A DNA stretch of 64,000 nucleotides from Microbispora catharanthi (GTDB taxonomy: Bacteria; Actinomycetota; Actinomycetes; Streptosporangiales; Streptosporangiaceae), in the NCBI RefSeq assembly GCF_006334915.2, contig NZ_VDMA02000006.1, forward strand, positions 186,001-250,000, in the 5' to 3' direction. Shown here piece by piece: positions 36,690-44,085 of the stretch (the first letter of the stretch is position 1; each line of letters opens with the position of its first letter). A model generated the notes under the pieces. That model was not told where the DNA came from. It saw nothing but the letters and a program-made list of their open reading frames with translations, and made no database searches. The position numbers and the translations under genes are program-made.

Positions 36690-37388
36690 GTGAAGGGCGT
36701 GAACGATCCGGGTGGTATGCGGGCGTCCGACGCCGAACGCGAGTCCGTGGTGGAACGGCTGCGCGTGGCGTCCGCGGAGGGGCGGCTGACCCTCGCGGAG
36801 CTGACCGAGCGGACCGAGGCCGCCTACCTGGCGCAGACCCACGGCGAGCTCGCGCAGATCACCGCCGACCTGCCGGGCGGGGCTCCCGCTCCCGCTCCCG
36901 CGCCTGCCGTACCGGCCACCCCGCAGGGCAGGATGCGCAAGTGGATCGTGGCGGTGATGGGCGACGCCAAGAGGACCGGCACCTGGCGGATCGACGACGG
37001 CATCGGCGCGGTCTGCGTGATGGGCGACGTGGTCCTCGACCTGCGCCAGGCCGAGGTGCGCGGGCGTGAGGTGGACATCGTCGCCACCTGCGTGATGGGC
37101 GACGTGAAGATCATCGTGCCGGACGGCGTCGACGTCGAGCTCTCCGGCGTCACGATCATGGGGGACAAGAAGGTCCAGGTGGTCGAGGCGCCCCGCGGCC
37201 AGTTCGCCCCCGTCGTCAAGGTCACGGCGTACGTGCTGATGGGCGACGTGAAGATCATCGGCGACTCCCGGGCCGAGCCGATCAAGCGCGGCTGGTTCGC
37301 ATGGAGCGAATGGTGGCAGGAGCGCCGTCAGCGCCCGGGCCACGGGGGATACGAGATCCCCGACCGCCGCCACCACGGCCTGCACTGA
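36690..37388 (+). CDS. DUF1707 protein with MGD repeats
   Basis: A 232-residue protein. An N-terminal DUF1707 domain (about 10-60, MRASDAERESVVERLRVASAEGRLTL in outline) is followed by a Pro/Ala linker and a repeat region in which a hydrophobic residue plus MGD recurs five times (VMGDAKRTG, VMGDVVLD, VMGDVKIIV, IMGDKKVQV, LMGDVKIIG), suggesting a beta-helix or stacked-sheet fold as in LiaF-type C-terminal domains. There is no membrane segment. Function is unknown. GTG at 36690 is taken as start; GTG 36699 and ATG 36717 are also possible. Its stop codon lies inside the first unit of a 15-bp tandem repeat. Confidence 0.8.
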   Translation: MKGVNDPGGMRASDAERESVVERLRVASAEGRLTLAELTERTEAAYLAQTHGELAQITADLPGGAPAPAPAPAVPATPQGRMRKWIVAVMGDAKRTGTWRIDDGIGAVCVMGDVVLDLRQAEVRGREVDIVATCVMGDVKIIVPDGVDVELSGVTIMGDKKVQVVEAPRGQFAPVVKVTAYVLMGDVKIIGDSRAEPIKRGWFAWSEWWQERRQRPGHGGYEIPDRRHHGLH

Positions 37389-37459
37389 TCTGTGTCGCCC
37401 TGATCTGTGTCGCCCTGATCCGGGCCGCACTGATCCGGGCCGCACTGATCCGCCGCCGG
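37385..37459. repeat. 15-bp tandem repeat, five units
   Basis: Five consecutive 15-base units beginning CTGATC: two identical CTGATCTGTGTCGCC (37385-37414), two identical CTGATCCGGGCCGCA (37415-37444) and a diverged CTGATCCGCCGCCGG (37445-37459). The array starts in the last codons of the DUF1707 gene and lies about 95 bases before the sigma factor gene. Confidence 0.9.
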
Positions 37460-37552
37460 CCGGATGGCCGGACGAGGCAACGGCGGGACGCTCCCAGGGC
37501 GTAGTCATCGGTGACCGTGCACCAAGGATCACCGAGAACCTGGGGGCCGCAC

Positions 37553-38046
37553 ATGCGCGACCGGGCCGACTTCGAGCGCTACGTCCAGCAGCGCTCGGAC
37601 CGACTGCTGCGGACGGCCTGCCTGCTCTGCCGCGACTGGGCCACCGCCGAAGACCTGCTCCAGACGGCGCTGGCCAAGGCGTGGCTGGCCTGGCGCAGGG
37701 TCGGCGAGAACCCCGACCCGTACGTCTACCGCTGGCCAACACCCACGCCTCCTGGTGGCGCAGGCGCTGGCGGGGCGAGCAGCCGACCGACTCGCTGCCG
37801 GAACCGGCCGTCGGCGACTCCGCCGACCTGCTCGGCTCCCGCGACGCCGTACGGCAGGCCCTCGCCTGCCTGCCGCCGAAACAGCGCGCCGTGATCGTGC
37901 TGCGTTACTTCGCCGACCTGGGTGACGCGCAGATCGCGGAGATCCTCGGCTGCTCGGTCGCCACCGTGCGGAGCCAGGCGAGCAGGGCCCTGGCCAGGCT
38001 GCGCGTCGATTCCGCCGCCCGCTCCCTGATGAGCCTGGAGAGCTGA
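37553..38046 (+). pseudogene. SigE-family ECF sigma factor gene with a frameshift
   Basis: An extracytoplasmic-type sigma factor split over two frames. From the ATG at 37553 (GGGGG ribosome-binding site) the sequence reads MRDRADFERYVQQRSDRLLR through the region 2 segment ATAEDLLQTALAKAWLAWRR to PYVYR at about 37732. The frame then becomes nonsense, while a second frame from 37732 continues LANTHASWWRRRWRGEQPTD, region 4 (LPPKQRAVIVLRYFADLGDAQIAE) and the recognition helix VATVRSQASRALARLR to 38046. Relative to SigE-like proteins one codon plus one base is missing, consistent with a 4-base deletion. A partner membrane gene follows directly. Either a recent inactivation or an assembly error. 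Confidence 0.75.
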
Positions 38047-38047
38047 C

Positions 38048-38818
38048 ATGACGATGACCGACGACGATCTGCGTGACCTGCTCGCCCGGGACGCCTCCAC
38101 GGTGAGGGGCGCGGGCGTCGCCCTGGCCGACGTCGACCGGCGCGTGCGGCGCATCCGGCGCCGTCGCGGTGCCGCCGGGGCGGTGCTGGCCGCCGGCCTG
38201 GCCGCCGTGGTGACGGTGGCGACGGCGCCGCGTACGGTCACGATCGCGCCCGACGACGACCCGGGGACCGCGGCCATGGCCGGCCCGTCACCGGCCCCGA
38301 GCGTGACGTACCTGACGAGCGACCGGGTGCTCCTGGACAAGAAGATCAAAACTGGCGGGCGCAGACTGCTGTTCGGGGTCACCGCCGACGTCGACTCCGT
38401 GAACATCCAAGTCGAGTGCCGCACGCCGTCCTATGTGTTCGTCTGGCACGAGGGGACACTGGTCGACCAGGGGCCCTGCGGAATCCAGGACGACCACGTC
38501 GACCACCTGCGCTCCTGGACCGATCAGGAAGGGCGGTTGCCGGCAGGACGCGACGATTTCCACGTGGCGGTGGTTCCGCCGGGCAGCGTGGCGAACGGTC
38601 ACGGCGCGGTCGGCGCGGGCGACGCCCTCCGCATTGTCGGCGAGACCGGCGAGTACCGCACCGACGCCAGGGTGACGATCCGGGATGCGTTCGCCGTCGT
38701 CGACGCGCGATCGCCCAGCGCCTGCCAAGGAGACATCGTGATGCGCAAGCCGAACGGGCAGGAGATCCTGTCCTCGGCCTGCGACCGGCCCACCGGCTTC
38801 CCGCTGCCCGTGGACTAA
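38048..38818 (+). CDS. Sigma-associated membrane protein, putative anti-sigma
   Basis: A 256-residue single-pass membrane protein encoded two bases after the sigma gene stop. The cytoplasmic N terminus (about 1-40, TDDDLRDLLARDAS and ADVDRRVRRIRRRR) resembles the short N-terminal segments of proteins partnered with SigE-type sigma factors; one transmembrane helix lies at about 42-60 (AAGAVLAAGLAAVVTVAT). The outer domain has four cysteines (VECRTP, GPCGIQ, SACQGD, SSACDR), probably two disulfides. A classic zinc anti-sigma motif is absent, so the anti-sigma role rests on position alone. Confidence 0.65.
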   Translation: MTMTDDDLRDLLARDASTVRGAGVALADVDRRVRRIRRRRGAAGAVLAAGLAAVVTVATAPRTVTIAPDDDPGTAAMAGPSPAPSVTYLTSDRVLLDKKIKTGGRRLLFGVTADVDSVNIQVECRTPSYVFVWHEGTLVDQGPCGIQDDHVDHLRSWTDQEGRLPAGRDDFHVAVVPPGSVANGHGAVGAGDALRIVGETGEYRTDARVTIRDAFAVVDARSPSACQGDIVMRKPNGQEILSSACDRPTGFPLPVD

Positions 38819-38851
38819 GTGGTCGTGCTGCCGCGGTTCCCGGCGGCCCGC

Positions 38852-39646
38852 CTAACTGGGCTTACGGGCGTAGACATACATGACCGGCAGATCGAAGGCG
38901 TCCGGCTCGTTCAGCAACTCGGCGACCCGAGCAAGGTAGCGCGCCTCGAAGGCGGCCGCTTCCTCCGAGGAGAGCGACGCGACTTCGAAGTAGTTCGGGT
39001 TCACCACATGGCCCCGCCACAGGTCCGCCGCGCTTCTGGGCGGGAGCGCGATCACATCCGGCACGGCCCGTTCGTAGACGAAGCCCGCCTTGGTCACCGC
39101 CGCGCGGCTGCTCTCCTCCGTGCCCACCTCAGCCATCGGATCGGTGAGGGCGAGGCCGAAGTCCCTGGCGCATTCGCGGAACACGCGAGCCGCGCGGGGG
39201 AAGCCGGCCCGCATCGCGGAGAAGCAGAGAAGCCCGCCCGGCTTCAGCGCCCGATGCCAGGCGGCGAACGCCGTCGAGGCCGGCAGATAGAGCATCCCCG
39301 CACAGCACAGGACCACGTCGAACGCCTCGTCGTCGAACCCGTCGAGAGCGGTGGCGTCCGCCTTCACATAGCTCACGTTGGTCAGCCCGGACGCGGTGAG
39401 CAGCCGGTCGGCCTGCTGCAGCATCCCGGCCGAGATGTCCACGCCGACCACCTGACCGGAGCGACCGACCGCCCGTGCCGCGGCCAGCGCCGCCAGCCCC
39501 GTGCCGGTGGCGGCGTCCAGCACGCGCATGCCGGGCGTCAGGCCCCCGAGCTCCACCAGCCGCTCGGCGTAGCCGGCATGCCAGCTCAGATGCCCGTAAC
39601 CGGCGGCTCGCCCGTCGAAGTACGACTCCATCCGCCTGTGATCCAT
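38852..39646 (-). CDS. SAM-dependent methyltransferase, UbiE/class I type
   Basis: A 264-residue class I methyltransferase. The SAM-binding motif I is RVLDAATGTGLAALA, with VVGVDISAGMLQQAD (motif II acidic residue), VKADATALDGFDDEAFDVV and LKPGGLLCFSA. These match UbiE/COQ5-like small-molecule methyltransferases; the substrate cannot be told. The ATG at 39646 (MDHRRMESYF) is preferred over 39715. It converges on the membrane protein gene and lies downstream of the LysR gene in the same direction, but with a gap of about 110 bases. Confidence 0.85.
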   Translation of the reverse strand: MDHRRMESYFDGRAAGYGHLSWHAGYAERLVELGGLTPGMRVLDAATGTGLAALAAARAVGRSGQVVGVDISAGMLQQADRLLTASGLTNVSYVKADATALDGFDDEAFDVVLCCAGMLYLPASTAFAAWHRALKPGGLLCFSAMRAGFPRAARVFRECARDFGLALTDPMAEVGTEESSRAAVTKAGFVYERAVPDVIALPPRSAADLWRGHVVNPNYFEVASLSSEEAAAFEARYLARVAELLNEPDAFDLPVMYVYARKPS

Positions 39647-39757
39647 AACCCCATCATGTCCGCCCGTGGGGAGGCCAGGTCCTTGCTGTCGCCTACTGCC
39701 GTCCACATCAGGCATGCCGATGATGATCTTCCTGTCCCTGGACTGCCGCTCTCGTCC

Positions 39758-40645
39758 TCAGGCGGCGCGGGCTCCGTTCACGATGGCCGTGAATGCCCGT
39801 ACATCCGCGTTCCGGTCGTCGGTGGGCCAGACCAGCGCGACCTCGACCGGGGGCAGGTCGGGAATCGGCACGAAGACGACGTCGGGGTGCCGGTGGAACT
39901 TCAGCAGCGAGACGGCCAGCGGATGCACGCCCTCGCGTCGCGCGACCAGTTCGAGCATCTCGGAGTAGCTGGAGAACGCGCCGCGGCGCGGGATCAGCCT
40001 GCCACCCGGCGTGTAGAGCGGGACGAACGGGCAGGACAGACCTTCTGGCGACGATCTGAGCGCGAACACACCCAGGTCGGCCAGGTCCTCCACGCTCGCT
40101 GAGCCCCGTTCGGCCAGTGGATGACCGGCGGGCACCGCGAGCAGCCTCTCCTCCCGGGCGATGGTCGGACCGACGGTCAGCTCCGGCCGCTGCTCGACCG
40201 GCAGCCGGGCGACCAGCAGGTCGGTCTCACCCCGTAGAAGCGGACCGTACGGGTCGGCCAGCGGGTTTTCCGCCAGCACCACCCGGCACCCGGGACGGCC
40301 GGCCCGGAAGGACTCGATGGCGTCGGTGAGCCAGTCGCCCCCGGCCGCCCCGGCGCAGCCGATGCGCAGCGACCGGGTGCGCCGCTCCGCCTCCCGGCGG
40401 GCGTCCTCGACGACGGCGTTGAGCTGGGCGTATGTAGGGCCGAGCCCGTCGCGCAGCCGGGCGCCGATCGGGGTCAGCGTCACTGTGCGGCTCGTCCGGT
40501 CGAACAGCGAGGCGCCGATCCGGCGCTCGAAGGCACGAATGAGCTGGCTCACCCTGGACTGCGAGAGGTTCAGCCGTCGCGCCGTACGGCCGAAGTGCAG
40601 TTCGTCGGCGAGGACCAGGAACGTCTCGATCTCCCTGAGTTCCAT
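39758..40645 (-). CDS. LysR family transcriptional regulator
   Basis: A 295-residue LysR-type regulator. The N-terminal winged helix-turn-helix is clear (ETFLVLADELHFGRTARRLN, LSQSRVSQLIRAFERRIG, SLFDRTSRTVTLT), followed by a linker helix and a two-lobed effector domain (about 90-290). It is divergent from an MFS drug-efflux-type gene, the usual layout of a LysR protein and its target. A TGATCGATCA palindrome at 40675-40684 in the shared spacer is a possible site. The effector is unknown. Confidence 0.9.
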   Translation of the reverse strand: MELREIETFLVLADELHFGRTARRLNLSQSRVSQLIRAFERRIGASLFDRTSRTVTLTPIGARLRDGLGPTYAQLNAVVEDARREAERRTRSLRIGCAGAAGGDWLTDAIESFRAGRPGCRVVLAENPLADPYGPLLRGETDLLVARLPVEQRPELTVGPTIAREERLLAVPAGHPLAERGSASVEDLADLGVFALRSSPEGLSCPFVPLYTPGGRLIPRRGAFSSYSEMLELVARREGVHPLAVSLLKFHRHPDVVFVPIPDLPPVEVALVWPTDDRNADVRAFTAIVNGARAA

Positions 40646-40674
40646 GTCGGGGGCCTTCCTTCGATAAGCCAGAC

Positions 40675-40684
40675 TGATCGATCA
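40675..40684. promoter_or_regulatory. Palindrome in the LysR/MFS spacer
   Basis: TGATCGATCA is a perfect 10-base palindrome 30 bases upstream of the LysR start and about 150 bases upstream of the MFS gene. It may be part of a LysR box, but a clean T-N11-A motif was not evident. Confidence 0.25.
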
Positions 40685-40832
40685 TCGCGCGGATCGCTGT
40701 TGATCCACACGATCTTGGGCAGCAGCATGAAGTATCCCCGCGATACGCCACGGCGAGGGTCCGTGGCGAGCGGGGTCCCTACGGCACGGGGTCCACAGGG
40801 GGCGAGGTGCCCGGCGAGGACGAGGCACGAAG

Positions 40833-42317
40833 GTGAAGATGCCCGAGAATCTACCGACGCGACACCGGCCCCGAGCCGCGGGCCCAAGCCGCGGCGACGG
40901 CGGCAGGCCGAGGCGCCAGGGCCTCGTTCTGGCGCTGATGGTGACGGCCCAATTCATGGTCATCCTGGACTCGTCCATCGTCAACGTCGCCCTCCCGACC
41001 ATCCAGCACGCGCTCCGGTTCTCCCCGGTCGGCGTCGAGGGAGTGATCACCGCCTACGCGACGGCCTTCGGGGGCGTGCTCGTCCTCGGCGGCCGGCTGG
41101 CCGATCTGCTCGGATACCGCCGGATGTTCGTCGCCGGCCTGCTCGCGTTCGCGCTGACCTCGCTGGCCTGCGGGCTGGCGAACGCGCCCGTGGTGCTCGT
41201 CGCCGCCCGGGTCGCGCAGGGCCTCAGCGCGGCGGTCCTCGCCCCGTCCGCGCTGGCCCTGCTGACCACCACGTTCACCGAGGGCGCCGAACGCAACCGC
41301 GCGCTGGGGATCTTCGGCGCGGCCACCTCCCTGGGGTTCGTCTCGGGGCAGATCCTCGGCGGCGTGCTGGCCGACACGGTCGAGTGGCGCAGCATCTTCA
41401 TCATCAACGTACCGGTCGCCGCGCTGGCCGCGGTGCTGGCGGCGCGGGTGATCGCCGCGACCACGCCGAAGGGCGAGCGCCGGGTGCCGGACGTCACCGG
41501 GGCGGTCCTCGTCACCGCCGCCGTCGCCCTGGCGGTCTGGGCGCCCGCGTACGGGTCCGAGCACGGCTGGACGTCGGTGGGCGTCCCGGCCGCGGTGGTG
41601 GCGGCGCTCGTCCTGCTCGGTGTGTTCGTCGTCGTCGAGACCCGGCGCCGTGATCCGCTGATCCGGTTGTCGATGCTGCGGTCCCGGTGGTTCGCCGGCA
41701 CCGGTGTCGCGACCATGGTCACCGGCGCGCTCAACGGCGCCGTCGTCCTGTTGTGCACCCTGTTTCTGCAGCAGACGCGCCACTACAGCCCGCTGCAGGC
41801 GGGGTTCGCTTTCGTCCCCACCGGCCTCGCCGGCCTGCTCATCGGCGTGAAGGTGGCAGGACCGCTGATCACTCGCCTGGGAGTGCGAGCCGTGCTCACC
41901 GGGACGTCGCTGTTGTCCGCAGTGGCGATCGCCTTCCTGAGCACGTTCCCCGGTGGGGGAGGCTATCTGTTCCTGCTCCCCTGGCTCGTCGTGGTCGGCG
42001 CGTCCTTCACCGGCGCCGCGGTCGCCACCACCGTCGCGGTCTCGTCCGGTGTCGCGCCGGACGAACAGGGCATGGCCGCCGCCCTGCGGCAGACCGCCTA
42101 CCAGCTCGGCGTCGCCCTCGGCGTCGCCGTGTTCCTGTCCGTGGCGGCCGCGCACACCGGGGCTTTGCTCGCCCGCCCGGTCCCAGTGGACAGGTCCGAG
42201 GCGCTCGCGGCCGGGTACGGCCTGTCGCTGATGATCCTCAGTGTGCTCTCGGCGCTGGGCGGCCTGGCCGCCTTCACGACACTCAGGACCGCCCGGCGGA
42301 CGACCGCCACCGAGTGA
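40833..42317 (+). CDS. MFS transporter, DHA2 (EmrB/QacA-like) efflux type
   Basis: A 494-residue integral membrane transporter with about 14 helices, the DHA2 drug:proton antiporter pattern. Motifs are MVTAQFMVILDSSIVNVALP (motif D1-type in helix 1), GGRLADLLGYRRMFVAG (motif A), RVAQGLSAAVLAPSALALL (motif B) and GAATSLGFVSGQILGG (motif C). It likely exports a hydrophobic or cationic compound. The divergent LysR gene probably controls it. GTG at 40833 or ATG at 40839 may be the start; the former is given. Confidence 0.9.
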   Translation: MKMPENLPTRHRPRAAGPSRGDGGRPRRQGLVLALMVTAQFMVILDSSIVNVALPTIQHALRFSPVGVEGVITAYATAFGGVLVLGGRLADLLGYRRMFVAGLLAFALTSLACGLANAPVVLVAARVAQGLSAAVLAPSALALLTTTFTEGAERNRALGIFGAATSLGFVSGQILGGVLADTVEWRSIFIINVPVAALAAVLAARVIAATTPKGERRVPDVTGAVLVTAAVALAVWAPAYGSEHGWTSVGVPAAVVAALVLLGVFVVVETRRRDPLIRLSMLRSRWFAGTGVATMVTGALNGAVVLLCTLFLQQTRHYSPLQAGFAFVPTGLAGLLIGVKVAGPLITRLGVRAVLTGTSLLSAVAIAFLSTFPGGGGYLFLLPWLVVVGASFTGAAVATTVAVSSGVAPDEQGMAAALRQTAYQLGVALGVAVFLSVAAAHTGALLARPVPVDRSEALAAGYGLSLMILSVLSALGGLAAFTTLRTARRTTATE

Positions 42318-42398
42318 TGCGGCTTGACCACTGCGAGCATCAGCCTGCCGCACTCGACGTCGCCACGTTAACCCCCGAAGGGTTCACGGACGCGACCG

Positions 42399-43145
42399 CT
42401 AAGCCGCTTCGCGGGCCTCGCGTACGGCCTGGGCGTGGCGTTCGAGCAGGAGCGCGACCAGTTCGGGGGCGGGGCCGAGGACGCCCGCCACGGCGTGCGC
42501 CCCGGCCTCCAGGGTGTCGCGCTCCACAATGTCGGCGAAGTAGCCGGGGGCCAGCAGGTAGGGCGCCACCACGACCTTCGGGGCGCCCGCGCGCGTCAGC
42601 CGTACGACCTCGTCCCGGGGCGTGGGCGCGGCGGCCGAGGCGTAGGCGGCGGTGACCGACCACCAGGGCCGGGTGCGCGCCCATTCGCGGGCGACGGCGG
42701 CGATCGTGGCGTTCGCCCGGCGGTCGCTGGAGCCGGCCGAGACGAGCACCACGGCGGTGTCCGGGTCGCCGATCTCCACACCGGCCTCGGCGAGGCGGCG
42801 TTCGAGGGCCCGGACGAGCAGCGGGTGCGGGCCGAGCGTGGGGCCGCAGACGGCCCGTAGCCGCGGCGTGCGGCCGGCCGCCTCCCGCAGCGCCGCCGGG
42901 ATGTCCACCCGGCTGTGGTAGGCGGCGGTGAGCAGCAGGGGGAGCACGACGGCCTCGTCCAGCCCCGACAGCGCCTGCGGCAGCGACGGCGGGGCGTGGT
43001 CGAGATAGGCGGCGCGGACGTCCAGGTCGGGCCGCGCCCGCCGTACGCCGTCGAGCAGCGCCTCCACGGTCGCGGTGGCGCGCGGGTCGCGGGACCCGTG
43101 CGCCACCGCGATCAGCGGTGCGCCTGCGTGCGGGAGGGTCGTCAC
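42399..43145 (-). CDS. Sirohydrochlorin chelatase, CbiX-like
   Basis: A 248-residue class II chelatase made of two similar halves, the long CbiX-type form. The metal-binding histidine is in IAVAHGSRDPRA near the N terminus and a second half-site near LPLLLTAAYHSRVDIP. It is expected to insert ferrous iron into sirohydrochlorin, giving the sirohaem that the sulfite reductase in this operon needs; cobalt cannot be excluded. Its GTG overlaps the cysH stop (GTGA), so it is the last gene of the sulfur operon. Confidence 0.88.
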   Translation of the reverse strand: MTTLPHAGAPLIAVAHGSRDPRATATVEALLDGVRRARPDLDVRAAYLDHAPPSLPQALSGLDEAVVLPLLLTAAYHSRVDIPAALREAAGRTPRLRAVCGPTLGPHPLLVRALERRLAEAGVEIGDPDTAVVLVSAGSSDRRANATIAAVAREWARTRPWWSVTAAYASAAAPTPRDEVVRLTRAGAPKVVVAPYLLAPGYFADIVERDTLEAGAHAVAGVLGPAPELVALLLERHAQAVREAREAA

Positions 43146-43870
43146 AGATGGATGCCGCACTCGATCTTGCCGAGGCCGGCCCAGCGGCCACTGCGCGGGT
43201 CCTCGCCCGGCGCCACCCGGCGGGTGCAGGGGGCGCAGCCGATCGAGGGGTAGTCGTCGTAGTGCAGCGGGTTGATCAGGACGCCGTTGTCGGCGATGTA
43301 GTTGTCCACGTCCTCCTGCGTCCACCGGGCGATGGGGTTGACCTTCACCATCTGCCGCTTGGCGTCCCACTCCACGACCTTGGTGTTCGCCCTGGTGGGC
43401 GACTCGTCGCGGCGGATGCCCGACACCCAGGCGAGATAGGGCTCCAGCGCCCGGTTGAGCGGCTCGACCTTGCGCAGGTAGCAGCACAGGTCGGGGTTGC
43501 GCCCGTACAGGCGCGGCCCCAGGTCGCGGTCCTGCTCCTCGACGGTCCTGGACGGCTTCACGTTGATCACGTTGACCTGGTAGACCGCCTCGACCGCGTC
43601 CCGCGTGCCGATGGTCTCGGCGAAGTGGTAGCCGGTGTCGATGAACAGCACGTCGACGCCGGGCTTGACCCTGCTGACCAGGTCGATCAGCAGGGCGTCG
43701 CTCATCGACGAGGTGAGACAGAGGCGGTCGCCGAAGGTGGCCGCGGCCCACCGGATGATCTCCCGGGCGGGCGCGTCCTCAAGGAAGCGCGCCGCGGACT
43801 CCACGATGCCCTGGAGGTCCAGCGTCACACGCTGCCGCTCCAGCCCTGCCTCTATCTCCGCCACCGACAT
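43142..43870 (-). CDS. cysH: APS-type phosphoadenylyl-sulfate reductase
   Basis: Reduces adenylyl sulfate to sulfite with thioredoxin. The 242-residue protein has SSMSDALLIDLVS, the iron-sulfur cysteines as DLCCYLRKVEP and IGCAPCTRR (the CC...CxxC pattern of APS reductases rather than PAPS-only enzymes), and the catalytic C-terminal GKIECGIHL. The product feeds the sulfite reductase encoded just upstream. The ATG lies 59 bases after the zinc-ribbon gene, and the stop overlaps the chelatase start. Confidence 0.94.
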   Translation of the reverse strand: MSVAEIEAGLERQRVTLDLQGIVESAARFLEDAPAREIIRWAAATFGDRLCLTSSMSDALLIDLVSRVKPGVDVLFIDTGYHFAETIGTRDAVEAVYQVNVINVKPSRTVEEQDRDLGPRLYGRNPDLCCYLRKVEPLNRALEPYLAWVSGIRRDESPTRANTKVVEWDAKRQMVKVNPIARWTQEDVDNYIADNGVLINPLHYDDYPSIGCAPCTRRVAPGEDPRSGRWAGLGKIECGIHL

Positions 43871-43929
43871 CGCTACTCCTCACACGTCGTTCATTGGTTC
43901 ATCGGATGATTGGATGAAAGCCCTCGGGA

Positions 43930-44085
43930 TCACGAACGCACGCCGAGGCCGAGGAATTTCACCCTGAAGGCACGGGCGCAGGACCTGCAGTACCATCCGT
44001 GGCTCTCCTCCTCGGTCACGTAGGGCTCCAGGTCCTCCTCGCCGCAGTACGGGCAGTAGAACGGCGCGGCCCTCTCGGTGGTCAC
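43930..44085 (-). CDS. Small zinc-ribbon protein of the sulfur operon
   Basis: A 51-residue protein with two CxxC pairs (FYCPYCGEEDLEPY and WYCRSCARAF), a zinc-ribbon pattern, ending VKFLGLGVRS. Its GTG at 44085 overlaps the stop of the sulfite reductase gene (GTGA), and cysH follows, so it is an integral operon member. Similar tiny genes sit between sulfite reductase and cysH in Streptomyces. It may be a metal or electron-transfer accessory; no function is established. Confidence 0.8.
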   Translation of the reverse strand: MTTERAAPFYCPYCGEEDLEPYVTEEESHGWYCRSCARAFRVKFLGLGVRS

